The notes beneath the pieces are model-generated. The model did no database searches and was not told the DNA's origin. It saw only the letters and a program-made list of their open reading frames with translations. Below, piece after piece: positions 43,403 through 52,448 of a stretch of DNA of 64,000 nucleotides (its first letter is position 1; every line of letters begins with the position of its first letter). Position numbers and translations under genes: made by a program. The stretch lies in assembly GCF_019976755.1 (NCBI RefSeq), contig NZ_AP023441.1, positions 3,655,501 to 3,719,500 of the forward strand. The letters run 5' to 3'. This stretch comes from Nostoc sp. MS1. GTDB taxonomy: Bacteria; Cyanobacteriota; Cyanobacteriia; Cyanobacteriales; Nostocaceae.

Positions 43403-45409
43403 ATGCAGGAATTAAATACTTGGCAACCAAAAGAATTATTAGAGGCTATAAACCATTTATTAGAATATCAAAACTATAGTTTAGCATTTCAATGTTTAGA
43501 AAATGTTTTTCAAAAAACAGAACCAAACACTAAAGAATATTTATATGCACAAGTATTGCTAATAGATACATATCTCCACAGTGGTCAATTTCAAAATGCA
43601 ATTAACTTATGTCAAGAGTTAATTAATAGCGAACATCAAACAACCCAAATATTAGCCCAGTTTTATCTTAATCGAGTATCTACAGATATCAGGATTACGA
43701 AAACTAAAAACGAGACAGCATCAACACAAATTGCACTAAATCAAGCAGAAGCTGTTCAACTCATCAATACTGGATATCAAGCTTTGACGCAAAAACAGTA
43801 TCTAGAAGCAATTAAAGCATTAGAAAAATTTTGTCAAAATGCTTCTAAGAATACAAAACAATACTTACAAGCACATCAATGGTTAGTTAAAGCATATCAA
43901 GAAAATGGGCAAATTGATGATGCGATCGCTCTTTGTCAAAAACTGCTATTACATGAATATGAAAGCATCCGCAAATGGGCAAGAAAATTATTGTATACAG
44001 AATTATTTATAGATAATTTTACTATTAATACACTAATTACAACCTCTAACTTAGAACTTCAGCCACAGCCAAAAGTTACTAAAACTATAGAAGAAGAAAC
44101 AGTTACTAAGAGATTTATACCAAAAACCTTAAACGAATTTAAGGATTTCTGTCAAAAGCATCTATTACCTGAACTAAAAACATTTGAAACTAGAAGAAAA
44201 CAAGTTTTATTTTCTATACTTATATCTCACGTAATTTTTTTGACAGCTTTTACTTTCCTATTAAAAGGGTATCCGGTTGTTTTTGCTTATCTTACAGAAA
44301 ATATTCTGATTATTTACTATGGCACAAAAAATGTAAATATACCTATTACATTTATAGTTTTATTATTTAACTACTTGATATTATTTTTAATATTATTTTG
44401 GCTTTGGATAATGTTTTATAGTGCATCGTTGGAAACATTATCAAGAGATTTTAAATTTAAAATCTCCGAGAATATATTTACTTTTGTTAATCAAGATAAA
44501 AATTTAACATACATCAGAGCATCTTTACCACAAGACATTCGAGATACGCTATATGCTTTTCAACACAGTCAACTTTTTCAAGGAATCATCAGACCAAATA
44601 AAATTAGACAAACCGATTATATCAGTGGCAAATTTAAGGGTGTGAATATTTGTTTTTCCTATATTCGTGCAGAGTTAGAAGTTGAACACTCTTGGACAAA
44701 ATATTTTGACCTTACATCTTTCGCCAGTTTCCAAGAAGCAGAAATTATTAATTTTGATTCATTTGGAGGGTTCATATTCTCTTGTTTGCGTTTAATATGT
44801 TTTTTAACTATTATATTGCCTTTTACAGTCTACATAGTTCTGCTAATTTTTAGGATTATCAAAATCATTCCTTATCTCTTTGGTAGTATTCTTCAAGGAA
44901 AAAGCCTCGATTACAAAAAATTTGAATCTGAAGTTTTAAAAAATCAACTCACGCGGACAAGTTTAGTGTTCAAGGGTTTTCTATTTCGTGCTAAGTTTAA
45001 TAAAACTAGCCAAGCAGCTATCATTGTTCAACCTAAATTGATAAATGCTAATCCTCACTCACTTAATCATTTGAAAAGGCAGATAGTTAAGTTGGAAGAT
45101 CCAGAATTTGCTAAATATTTTAATGTTTATAGTGATGATCAACTAGAAGCCAGATACATATTATCTCCTAGTTTAATGGAGAAACTGGTTACTTTACGTA
45201 AGCAGAAAAATAGAAATATTTATATTTCATTTATAGATAATATGATATACATTGCTATTGAACACGCAGTAGAAGACGATGAACTCGAACCAAACCTATT
45301 TAAAAGTATGTTAAGGTTTAGCCCTCTAAAAAATTATTTTGAAACGCTGAACTTTGTTTTAACAACAGTGGACGAGTTAAACCTTGATAAATATATTTGG
45401 CAAGATTAA
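43403..45409 (+). CDS. TPR protein with a C-terminal DUF3137 domain, LemA partner
   Basis: 668 residues. Residues 1-210 hold about four TPR-like units (EAIKALEKFCQNASKNTKQY). Two transmembrane segments lie at about 268-290 (VLFSILISHVIFLTAFTFLL) and 312-340. The DUF3137 domain follows (DYISGKFKGVNICFSYIRAE), interrupted by a third membrane stretch near 460-490. Such DUF3137 proteins occur beside LemA in many bacteria, so a shared complex is inferred. The fused TPR half is less usual. ATG 43403 starts two bases after the lemA stop codon, so translation is probably coupled. Confidence 0.8.
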   Translation: MQELNTWQPKELLEAINHLLEYQNYSLAFQCLENVFQKTEPNTKEYLYAQVLLIDTYLHSGQFQNAINLCQELINSEHQTTQILAQFYLNRVSTDIRITKTKNETASTQIALNQAEAVQLINTGYQALTQKQYLEAIKALEKFCQNASKNTKQYLQAHQWLVKAYQENGQIDDAIALCQKLLLHEYESIRKWARKLLYTELFIDNFTINTLITTSNLELQPQPKVTKTIEEETVTKRFIPKTLNEFKDFCQKHLLPELKTFETRRKQVLFSILISHVIFLTAFTFLLKGYPVVFAYLTENILIIYYGTKNVNIPITFIVLLFNYLILFLILFWLWIMFYSASLETLSRDFKFKISENIFTFVNQDKNLTYIRASLPQDIRDTLYAFQHSQLFQGIIRPNKIRQTDYISGKFKGVNICFSYIRAELEVEHSWTKYFDLTSFASFQEAEIINFDSFGGFIFSCLRLICFLTIILPFTVYIVLLIFRIIKIIPYLFGSILQGKSLDYKKFESEVLKNQLTRTSLVFKGFLFRAKFNKTSQAAIIVQPKLINANPHSLNHLKRQIVKLEDPEFAKYFNVYSDDQLEARYILSPSLMEKLVTLRKQKNRNIYISFIDNMIYIAIEHAVEDDELEPNLFKSMLRFSPLKNYFETLNFVLTTVDELNLDKYIWQD

Positions 45410-45413
45410 TAAT

Positions 45414-47255
45414 TTATATACCTTCTTGATATTGCGCTAACAACTTTGGTAGGTAATCATATCCATCTACGCCAATAATGGCAATTATTCTACTTCGGCT
45501 TTGTTGGAGTAAATTTTGAAAAGATTCAACTCCAATTTGTCCCTGTAAAATAGTCAACAACCCTGCTGGTTGTCTCCACTCATTAGAAGCAATTTGTTCC
45601 AATAAATACATTCCTAGAGAACCCGTGTAAACAGCTTTCTCCAAATTTAGTAATTGATAGTAAGCTTCTCCTAAATAAGCTAAATTTCGTCCTTGGAGAT
45701 ACAAATCACCAGAAATCTGTGCCGTTTTAAAACCATCCTCAAGATATTTAATCGCATCTTGCGGTTGATTAATTACTAAATATGCAATACCCAAGCTACT
45801 AACACATAAAGCCTTACTTTGAATATCGCCTGATCTCTCTGATAACTGTAAACCTTGCTCTAAATAATTAATCGCCATTTCATAGGTTTCTGGTTCTACT
45901 TGTTCCAGCTTCTGCGCCTGCATCACTTCGCTGTAACCTAAATTTACTAGGGCGTTAGTCTCTCCAGTACGATCGCCTGCTTGCCTACTCAACATTAATG
46001 CTCTTTGACTATAATTTATCGCCTCGGCAAAATCTTGCTCCTGCACATAGGTACGGCTGAGGTGATTGAGATTGGCAATTTCACAAGCGCGATCGCCTGC
46101 ATTCCTGGCTATTTCCAATGCTTGCTGATGAAACCGAATCGAACGTTGATATTGTCCCAATGCACGCTGCGAATAACCTAAAAGCGTCAAAATTCGCGCC
46201 TTTTCTTGCGTTCCCTCAACTCTGCTTAATGGTTCATCTAAATAATCTAAAGCATCCCGTAAATAGCTACCGGAAAACGAGGCGAAAATTCCACCGTATA
46301 GAGGAAAATAGGGACGCTGGGTGAAAGTACGCAGGATTTGCAACATAATTTGTGATGAGCCATTGCTGTACTCGGCTTTACCGCCAAAAGCACTGGCTAA
46401 CTGACTCCACAACACAGCAAAAGTTAAAAAAGTAGAAATCGATAGTTTAGAACCAGCTTGGATATTATAAGTTTGTTGGTCAAACCAGTTCACTAATCCC
46501 CGTTGCAAATACTGGAAAATCAGTGCTATTTCCACCCAATCAGCCAGAGTAATATTGCTATGCTGTTCTACAAATGGTACAACCGATTGTTCTACAGCTA
46601 GGCTACGAAATAAAGCTTGGGGTATCTCACTATTAACTTTTTTTGCCCAAGTCGCCCAAGGACCGCTTTCCCCTGGTACACCACCAAACCCTAGCGCCTG
46701 ATTTTGCTCATACATCCAACTTACCAAGCTGTCTTGCAATCTCTGCCAACTTGCTAAACCACGGTTAATCCCTTGTGATATCTGCTCAACCTCTGGAGCA
46801 AACTGAGCAAACTGTTGTAATGATTTGGCTAATTGCTGGAGTTGTGGCGAAGTGAAAGGATGCTTGAGATTGGGATCAATAAGCCGTAAAAATGTACCTA
46901 ATCGCTCATCGGCTGAAGCTGTGGTGATTTCTCGCGCTGCTTGGGCGATCGCTTCTATTACCTTATTTTGTTCTGCATATCTTTGCCATTGACTTTGGAT
47001 CGTCTTAAGCGCCCGTAAACTCCGGTTTGCCCTAGCCTTTTTCAACTCATCTTTTTCCCCATCCACCTGAGCCTGGATAGCAGTAGTACGATCGCTTAAC
47101 ACTAACTCAAACACTTCCCCCGTCCCAGCCAATATACTCTTTTGCAGCATTTGGTATACCATCTCCACGGAACTAATTTTTCCCTGGAGAGTCAGCTGCA
47201 CAATTTCATCAATTAAGGCAAGGTAGCGATCGCGCAATGGCAATGAGTCAGACAC
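45414..47255 (-). CDS. TPR-repeat protein with a helical N-terminal domain
   Basis: 613 residues. Residues 1-330 are helical and not recognised; 340-560 hold at least five TPR units of the 40-residue kind (ARILTLLGYSQRALGQYQRS, GETNALVNLGYSEVMQAQKL). These are scaffold modules for protein contacts. No enzyme domain is visible. Start ATG 47255 (MSDSLPLRDR). Its stop is four bases from the stop of the convergent DUF3137 gene. Confidence 0.75.
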   Translation of the reverse strand: MSDSLPLRDRYLALIDEIVQLTLQGKISSVEMVYQMLQKSILAGTGEVFELVLSDRTTAIQAQVDGEKDELKKARANRSLRALKTIQSQWQRYAEQNKVIEAIAQAAREITTASADERLGTFLRLIDPNLKHPFTSPQLQQLAKSLQQFAQFAPEVEQISQGINRGLASWQRLQDSLVSWMYEQNQALGFGGVPGESGPWATWAKKVNSEIPQALFRSLAVEQSVVPFVEQHSNITLADWVEIALIFQYLQRGLVNWFDQQTYNIQAGSKLSISTFLTFAVLWSQLASAFGGKAEYSNGSSQIMLQILRTFTQRPYFPLYGGIFASFSGSYLRDALDYLDEPLSRVEGTQEKARILTLLGYSQRALGQYQRSIRFHQQALEIARNAGDRACEIANLNHLSRTYVQEQDFAEAINYSQRALMLSRQAGDRTGETNALVNLGYSEVMQAQKLEQVEPETYEMAINYLEQGLQLSERSGDIQSKALCVSSLGIAYLVINQPQDAIKYLEDGFKTAQISGDLYLQGRNLAYLGEAYYQLLNLEKAVYTGSLGMYLLEQIASNEWRQPAGLLTILQGQIGVESFQNLLQQSRSRIIAIIGVDGYDYLPKLLAQYQEGI

Positions 47256-47298
47256 TTTAGCTAATAGAGAACGTTACGTCAACTTTTATTCTAGTGTA

Positions 47299-47388
47299 GG
47301 GAGTGGGAGATGGGGGAGATGAGGGAGATGAGGGAGAATAACTTTTGACTAACGACTAATGACTAATGACTAATGACTAATGACTAAA
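47299..47388. repeat. GGGAGAT and GACTAAT tandem repeats
   Basis: A purine block of GGGAGATGA units (47299-47337) is followed by six tandem heptamers GACTAA(C/T/A) (47347-47388). They end four bases before the stop codon of the FetB-like gene. Confidence 0.85.
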
Positions 47389-47391
47389 CAA

Positions 47392-48168
47392 TTACCTTAC
47401 CAATTGGGCGGCAGAATTGAAAAATTGCCGACACAATCCTTTGGTAATTAACACCGTGGTTAACAAATTAGCAATAGCCACCATGAAGATAATTAAAATC
47501 TCATAGGATACAGCGTCAAGAGTACTAACTCCAGCAAGTAACTGTCCGGTGGTAATTCCGGGGATGGCTACCATCCCTACAAGCATCATTTGATTGAGAG
47601 TAGGAAGCAATGCGGATCTAATCGCCTCTCTGCGGTACTGGCTGACTGCTTGTGCTGGCGTTGCGCCTAAACTCAAGTGAGTTTCTATTTCTATAGGAAA
47701 AGTGTTTACGGAATTGACAAGCCGTTCACCTGCGATCGCGGCTGCATTCATCGCATTCCCTATTACCATACCTGCTAGGGGGATTACATAGCGCGGTTCA
47801 TACCATCTATCTGGTTGAATGATGAGGAAAGTTGTGTAAAGCACTGTCAGGGCAGTACTGACAAAAATTGAACCCCATACCAAAGGTAATACATAAGGGA
47901 TTTTCTGACTAATGCGATTTCGGGCGACAATCGCCGTAATTGTCAACATGATCCCTAAAATTGCCAAAACTGCCAAAGGGGTATCTAAAGCAAAAATGAA
48001 GTCTAAAATATACCCCAAAACCAATAACTGTAGGATAGTTCTACCAGTAGCGATCGCTAAATTCAACTCCAATCCCAATCTTTCCCATGCCGATAAACCA
48101 ATAGCAATCGCCATCAATCCCACAGCCATACCCAAATCAGCCAAGTCTAACTTAATTAAATCCTGCAT
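47392..48168 (-). CDS. FetB-type ABC transporter permease (UPF0014)
   Basis: 258 residues with about seven transmembrane helices. Typical blocks are MAIAIGLSAWERLGLE, the cytoplasmic motif SLGATPAQAVSQYRREAIRS and MVGMVAIPGITTGQLLAG. E. coli FetB, with the ATPase FetA, exports iron; no FetA gene is next to it here. Start ATG 48168 (MQDLIKLDLA); an ATG six bases earlier lies within the tandem repeat. Confidence 0.88.
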   Translation of the reverse strand: MQDLIKLDLADLGMAVGLMAIAIGLSAWERLGLELNLAIATGRTILQLLVLGYILDFIFALDTPLAVLAILGIMLTITAIVARNRISQKIPYVLPLVWGSIFVSTALTVLYTTFLIIQPDRWYEPRYVIPLAGMVIGNAMNAAAIAGERLVNSVNTFPIEIETHLSLGATPAQAVSQYRREAIRSALLPTLNQMMLVGMVAIPGITTGQLLAGVSTLDAVSYEILIIFMVAIANLLTTVLITKGLCRQFFNSAAQLVR

Positions 48169-48258
48169 AGTCAATAGTCCATAGTCAATAGTCCATAGTC
48201 CACAGTCAATAGCCCATAACTGTTTTGGCCAATTACGAATTACAAATTACAAATTACC
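48166..48258. repeat. CAATAGTCCATAGT and AATTACA tandem repeats
   Basis: Seven-base units AGTCAAT/AGTCCAT repeat from 48166 to about 48220, then AATTACG/AATTACA units from 48231 to 48258. The first block overlaps the start codon of the FetB-like gene. Confidence 0.8.
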
Positions 48259-48456
48259 ACCCTATGTCAGTTGCAGAACAGGCACTCATAACTCACCAAT
48301 AATCTCAATCTTACCCATAGAATTATTTCAGTAATAATCCTTGTTTGATGCGTATCTAGAGCGACAACATTTTAAAATTTCTTGAAAGAAAAATTTCTAC
48401 AGTCAAAATTGACAGTTGAAATGTATTCTGTGTATCTCCAGACAAAATGAAAACTC

Positions 48457-49605
48457 ATGATCCAAAGCCTAAGTTCGATCCCAGCCTTTGATATTAAGCA
48501 GCAATATACTTCCATAGAAGCCGAAGTGAGTACAGCCGTTGTAGAAGTGCTGGCTTCTGGTCGTTATATTGGCGGCCCGCCAGTGGAAAGTTTTGAGCGA
48601 CAGTTTGCTGCTTATCATGGCGTGACTGATTGCGTAGCTTGTAATTCTGGTACAGATGCCCTATTTTTAGCCTTACGCGCTTTAGGAATTGGTGCAGGTG
48701 ATGAAGTAATCACCACGCCCTTTACTTTTGTGGCTACGGCTGAAGTAATTAGCGCAGTAGGTGCAAAGCCAGTATTTGTTGATATCGATGAGACAACATT
48801 TAACCTCGATCTACAACAAGTAGAAGCGGCGATTACCCTCAAAACCAAAGCAATTATCCCAGTGCATCTGTTCGGACTGCCTGTAGATATGACAACGCTA
48901 ATGGCGATCGCCGAGGCTCATAATGTAGCAGTAATTGAAGACTGCGCTCAATCCACAGGCGCAAGTTGGGATGGAAAGAAAGTTGGTAGTATTGGTCATA
49001 TTGGTTGCTTTAGTTTCTACCCCACCAAGAATTTAGGTGCTTGTGGTGATGGGGGAGCAATTACAACTAATGATCCTGAAATTGCTGCTAAGGTACGGAT
49101 CATCAAGGAACATGGACAAAGACACCGTTATCAATATGAGGAAATAGGTGTTAATAGCCGCTTAGATGTAATTCAGGCAGTAATTTTACAGATTAAGTTA
49201 CGTTATCTTGATACTTGGAATCAGCAAAGACAAGCGATCGCTGCCTATTACCAAAAATTCCTCAGTCAAATTCCGGGTATCATTGTCCCACAAGAATTAG
49301 CTGGTGGCGTTAGCGTCTGGAATCAATATACTATTCGCGTTATTACAGAAGGACGCAACGGTACAAGCGCCGCACATAGAGAAACAGTACGTAACAGCTT
49401 GCAAGAAAAGAAAGTAGGTTCAATGATTTACTATCCCTACCCTCTGCATTTGCAACCAGTTTATCAATATCTTGGTTACAAGCCAGGACAATTACCAGTT
49501 GCCGAACAAGCCTGTAATGAAGTTTTATCCTTACCCATGTTCCCCGAACTAACAACCCAACAGCAAGAGCAAGTTATCTATGCGTTGAAGGATATTCTTT
49601 GTTAG
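48457..49605 (+). CDS. DegT/DnrJ/EryC1/StrS-type sugar aminotransferase
   Basis: A 382-residue PLP enzyme that aminates keto-sugars for surface polysaccharides. Visible motifs are VACNSGTDALFLALRALGIG, PFTFVATAEVISAVGAKPVF, VIEDCAQSTGASWDGKKVG and FSFYPTKNLGACGDGGA with the PLP-binding Lys, then VNSRLDVIQAVILQIKL. No other nucleotide-sugar gene lies next to it. Start ATG 48457 (MIQSLSSIPAFDIKQQ). Confidence 0.93.
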   Translation: MIQSLSSIPAFDIKQQYTSIEAEVSTAVVEVLASGRYIGGPPVESFERQFAAYHGVTDCVACNSGTDALFLALRALGIGAGDEVITTPFTFVATAEVISAVGAKPVFVDIDETTFNLDLQQVEAAITLKTKAIIPVHLFGLPVDMTTLMAIAEAHNVAVIEDCAQSTGASWDGKKVGSIGHIGCFSFYPTKNLGACGDGGAITTNDPEIAAKVRIIKEHGQRHRYQYEEIGVNSRLDVIQAVILQIKLRYLDTWNQQRQAIAAYYQKFLSQIPGIIVPQELAGGVSVWNQYTIRVITEGRNGTSAAHRETVRNSLQEKKVGSMIYYPYPLHLQPVYQYLGYKPGQLPVAEQACNEVLSLPMFPELTTQQQEQVIYALKDILC

Positions 49606-49692
49606 GGGAGTAGGGAGTAGGGAGTAGGGAGTAGGAAAAGAGTTTTAGATGTTCTCCCTCAATCTCCCTCATCTCCCTGATCCCCCTCATCC
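49605..49692. repeat. GGGAGTA heptamers and complementary CTCCCTCAT block
   Basis: Four tandem GGGAGTA units (49605-49636), starting at the stop codon of the aminotransferase, are followed by CTCCCTCAATCTCCCTCATC (49654-49673). The second block can partly pair with the first. Confidence 0.8.
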
Positions 49693-49696
49693 CTAA

Positions 49697-50440
49697 CTAG
49701 ACGATTACACGATCAACGGTTCCCAAAGCTTCTACTAAGCCGCGTACAGCCGCAATCATAGCTACTTCACTATTGAGTTGGTTGATGGCAGAACCGACAC
49801 CAACACCAGCAGCACCAGCCGCGATCGCCAACGGTGCGGTAACGTTAGAAATGCCGGAAGCACACAATACTGGTACTGACACAGCACGAGAAATTTCATA
49901 AGCTGCGGCCAAGGTGGGGGCAGCTTTTTCAATTAACCCCAAGCTTCCGGGGTGGGTAGGCTGGCTGCTAGTACCGCCTTCAGTTTGGATAATATCTGCT
50001 CCAGCCTTAACTAGTTCTTCGGCTAACTGTACCTGTTGATCTAGTTTGAGAATGTGGGGAACAGTCACAGATAGGGTAATTTCTGCTAACGAAGCACGGG
50101 TTTGTTTTGTTAACGCTAGGACTTCTTCAGCCTCAAATCTGCGTCCTTGAGCGTAGAAAGAATCGAAGTTACCAATTTCAATTAAATCTGCACCAGCCTC
50201 TACTGCTAAGACAAATTTTTCTGGTTCTACTGCTGAGACACAAACTGGTAGAGTGATCAATCTTTTAACTAGCTGAACCAAATCAGCATCGGCGGCGATA
50301 TCTACAAAAGTTGCACCACCCAGTTCAGCAGCTTTTACAATAGCTGCGACGTGATTAGCGTCAAAGTTGTTCAAACCGCTAATTACTTTCAGTACGCGGT
50401 GGTTGGTGAATGCACGTTGCAGTGTCGAAGGCATTGCCAT
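49697..50440 (-). CDS. ycf23: Ycf23 (DUF561) family protein
   Basis: 247 residues with a TIM-barrel look: LEDs such as GADLIEIGNFDSFYAQG, AGADIIQTEGGTSSQPTHPG and VLCASGISNVTAPLAIAAGA. The family is conserved in cyanobacteria and red-algal plastids; its function is unknown. Start ATG 50440 (MAMPSTLQRA), with a second ATG two codons later. Confidence 0.9.
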   Translation of the reverse strand: MAMPSTLQRAFTNHRVLKVISGLNNFDANHVAAIVKAAELGGATFVDIAADADLVQLVKRLITLPVCVSAVEPEKFVLAVEAGADLIEIGNFDSFYAQGRRFEAEEVLALTKQTRASLAEITLSVTVPHILKLDQQVQLAEELVKAGADIIQTEGGTSSQPTHPGSLGLIEKAAPTLAAAYEISRAVSVPVLCASGISNVTAPLAIAAGAAGVGVGSAINQLNSEVAMIAAVRGLVEALGTVDRVIV

Positions 50441-50591
50441 AATTATTCTGTTGAAGCTACGAAAATTAGGTTTATTTTACCGCCCCTCAGATGACGACAG
50501 CACTAAATTTATCTAAAAAAGAGTGGGCGATCGCCACCGCAAGAAGTACCATAACATTCAAATCGGCGATTTTATCTGAGCATTTTTACCA

Positions 50592-51023
50592 ATGACTATT
50601 TATTTCTACACAACTGGCGAACAATACGGTTGTTTTTCTAACTTTTCATCTCACGGATTTGTATTAGATGATTTGTATTGGTTCACCAGTGAACATTACT
50701 TTCAATCCCAAAAGTTTTTAGGCACACCTCATGTAGAACAGATTCGTTTAGTAAAATCACCAAAAGAAGCTGCCAAAATGGGACGAGAGAGAACTCGCCC
50801 TTTACGTCCAGATTGGTCAGAAGTTAAAGACGATATCATGCGGAAGGCGGTGTTACGCAAATTTGCAACTCATGCTGATATTAAGGAAATTCTGCTGTCA
50901 ACTGGCGATGAAGAAATTGTTGAGAACTCTCCCATCGATTACTACTGGGGTTGTGGAGCCGATGGTAGTGGTAAAAATATGTTAGGCATAATTTTGATGG
51001 AAACTCGTGAAATATTACGCTAA
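50592..51023 (+). CDS. NADAR family protein (YbiA-like)
   Basis: 143 residues. The NADAR fold is seen: YGCFSNFSSHGFVLDDLYWF, TSEHYFQSQKFLG, KSPKEAAKMGRERTRPLR and the C-terminal YYWGCGADGSGKNMLGIILM. E. coli YbiA and plant or viral relatives hydrolyse N-glycosidic bonds in riboflavin-pathway intermediates, and some NADAR proteins remove ADP-ribose from guanine in toxin-antitoxin or phage-defence settings. Nothing adjacent decides which applies. Start ATG 50592. Confidence 0.9.
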   Translation: MTIYFYTTGEQYGCFSNFSSHGFVLDDLYWFTSEHYFQSQKFLGTPHVEQIRLVKSPKEAAKMGRERTRPLRPDWSEVKDDIMRKAVLRKFATHADIKEILLSTGDEEIVENSPIDYYWGCGADGSGKNMLGIILMETREILR

Positions 51024-51276
51024 ATTAAAAATGTTAAAGTTAAATAATATACCAGTAATTTTGAAGTTTCCAATCATTGTAGAGGCTGATAATTAAGTGA
51101 TATAATGATTTCATAGCACGAAGATAGTCTATTCTCCATTACAGTGGTAGTAAAAGTTACTAATCTTCGGTTAACACATTCTTAATTTCTGCTCCATATG
51201 CTGGCTCACATACACAAGCATATTCTTTTGGAGTACCTTGAGAATATGAGTCTCTATATTTAGGAGTAGAGCAATT

Positions 51277-51588
51277 ATGTTTTCAACAAAAGAGCAAAAA
51301 AGATATTGTAAATGGTTTTGGGATGAAACCCTTGGGGGAGAGTTCGATACTTGGGGAACTAGTACCTACTTTATGGAAGTAACGCAGGTAGGGAATGATT
51401 TATGTCCTACCCGACAAATAGAGGTTTACGAAAATGGTAATGTCTTATCCTATGATGACAACCATTTTGCTGATAATTACGGGATGTTGTGTGATAAACC
51501 TTTAAATAAAGCAGATTTACAAGAATTTGGCATTACAAAGGCAGAATTTGAACAAATTTGGAATACAAAAACACCAATAAATAGATGA
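51277..51588 (+). CDS. hypothetical small acidic protein
   Basis: 103 residues, rich in Trp, Tyr and Asp, with CPTRQIEVYENGNVLSYDDN in the middle, which recalls DUF6881-like immunity proteins, though I am not sure. The N-terminus (KRYCKWFWDETLGG) and C-terminus (LQEFGITKAEFEQIWNTK) look structured. Start ATG 51277. Confidence 0.55.
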   Translation: MFSTKEQKRYCKWFWDETLGGEFDTWGTSTYFMEVTQVGNDLCPTRQIEVYENGNVLSYDDNHFADNYGMLCDKPLNKADLQEFGITKAEFEQIWNTKTPINR

Positions 51589-51622
51589 CCCTGATAAGGT
51601 GAAGCTAATCACTATGATGCTT

Positions 51623-52291
51623 CTAGCTAGGGGAAGTCCAACTGCGTTTAGCAGTCCAATGGCGATCGCTTGACTGATAAATCTGCACACCCACCAACCC
51701 TGCTGTTATAATCAATTGACCAACCTCCTCTAAAGTCAGGGCAGCATGGAGGGAGTCACGAAATAATTTTTTTTGATAATCGTCGTATTCGTCACCAATA
51801 GTAGATACTAAAGCATCCATAGTTACTTCATCTTCCGGCCGGAATAAGTCACGGATAAAAATGCCGCCATGAGGTTTACAGACGCGCTTGATTTCTGAGA
51901 AGAAAGGTAAAGGATCAGGTAAGTGATGAACTAGGCTATTAGAGATAACTAAATCAAACATTCCATCTTCATAAGGTAAACGTTTCGCATCCACCAGTTC
52001 CAAACGCAAGCGTTCTTGCAACCCAGCTTGCTGGACATGCTGTGCTGCAATTTGCAGCATATTTTCAGCCATATCAATTGCTATTAAATGCCACTGAGGC
52101 TTTTTCTGACATATTAAAACCGGAATACGACCAGGGCCAGTACCCACATCCAAAACTAAACCCTGTCCTTGTGGCCCGAAAGTTATAGCTTCTTCAGCAA
52201 AAGCATTATTTATTTCAGTAAAGTCCATTGCATCGTATTCACTAGCTTCTTCCCAGCTATCCATCACTTCCGGCTCTAATTGTCTTTCCAT
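51623..52291 (-). CDS. class I SAM-dependent methyltransferase
   Basis: 222 residues. SAM-binding motif I is LVLDVGTGPGRIPVLI, motif II has an acidic end in LIAIDMAENML, then LVDAKRLPYEDGMFDLVISN and the post-motif HHLPDPLPFFSEIKRV. The substrate is unknown; the fold fits the UbiE-like group acting on small molecules. Start ATG 52291 (MERQLEPEVM). The gene is convergent with the small gene at 51277. Confidence 0.88.
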   Translation of the reverse strand: MERQLEPEVMDSWEEASEYDAMDFTEINNAFAEEAITFGPQGQGLVLDVGTGPGRIPVLICQKKPQWHLIAIDMAENMLQIAAQHVQQAGLQERLRLELVDAKRLPYEDGMFDLVISNSLVHHLPDPLPFFSEIKRVCKPHGGIFIRDLFRPEDEVTMDALVSTIGDEYDDYQKKLFRDSLHAALTLEEVGQLIITAGLVGVQIYQSSDRHWTAKRSWTSPS

Positions 52292-52448
52292 TGCTAATTC
52301 CTACATACACCTGGCATAAGTCAAAATTAGCAAGAAAAAGGAAACTAGAGCTAGAGATTATTATTAGGTATTCATTGCACCAATATTGAAACAACCTGGG
52401 AATTTTGGGGAACACTAAAGATGTCATCCCAGCTAACAGGAATGGTCA

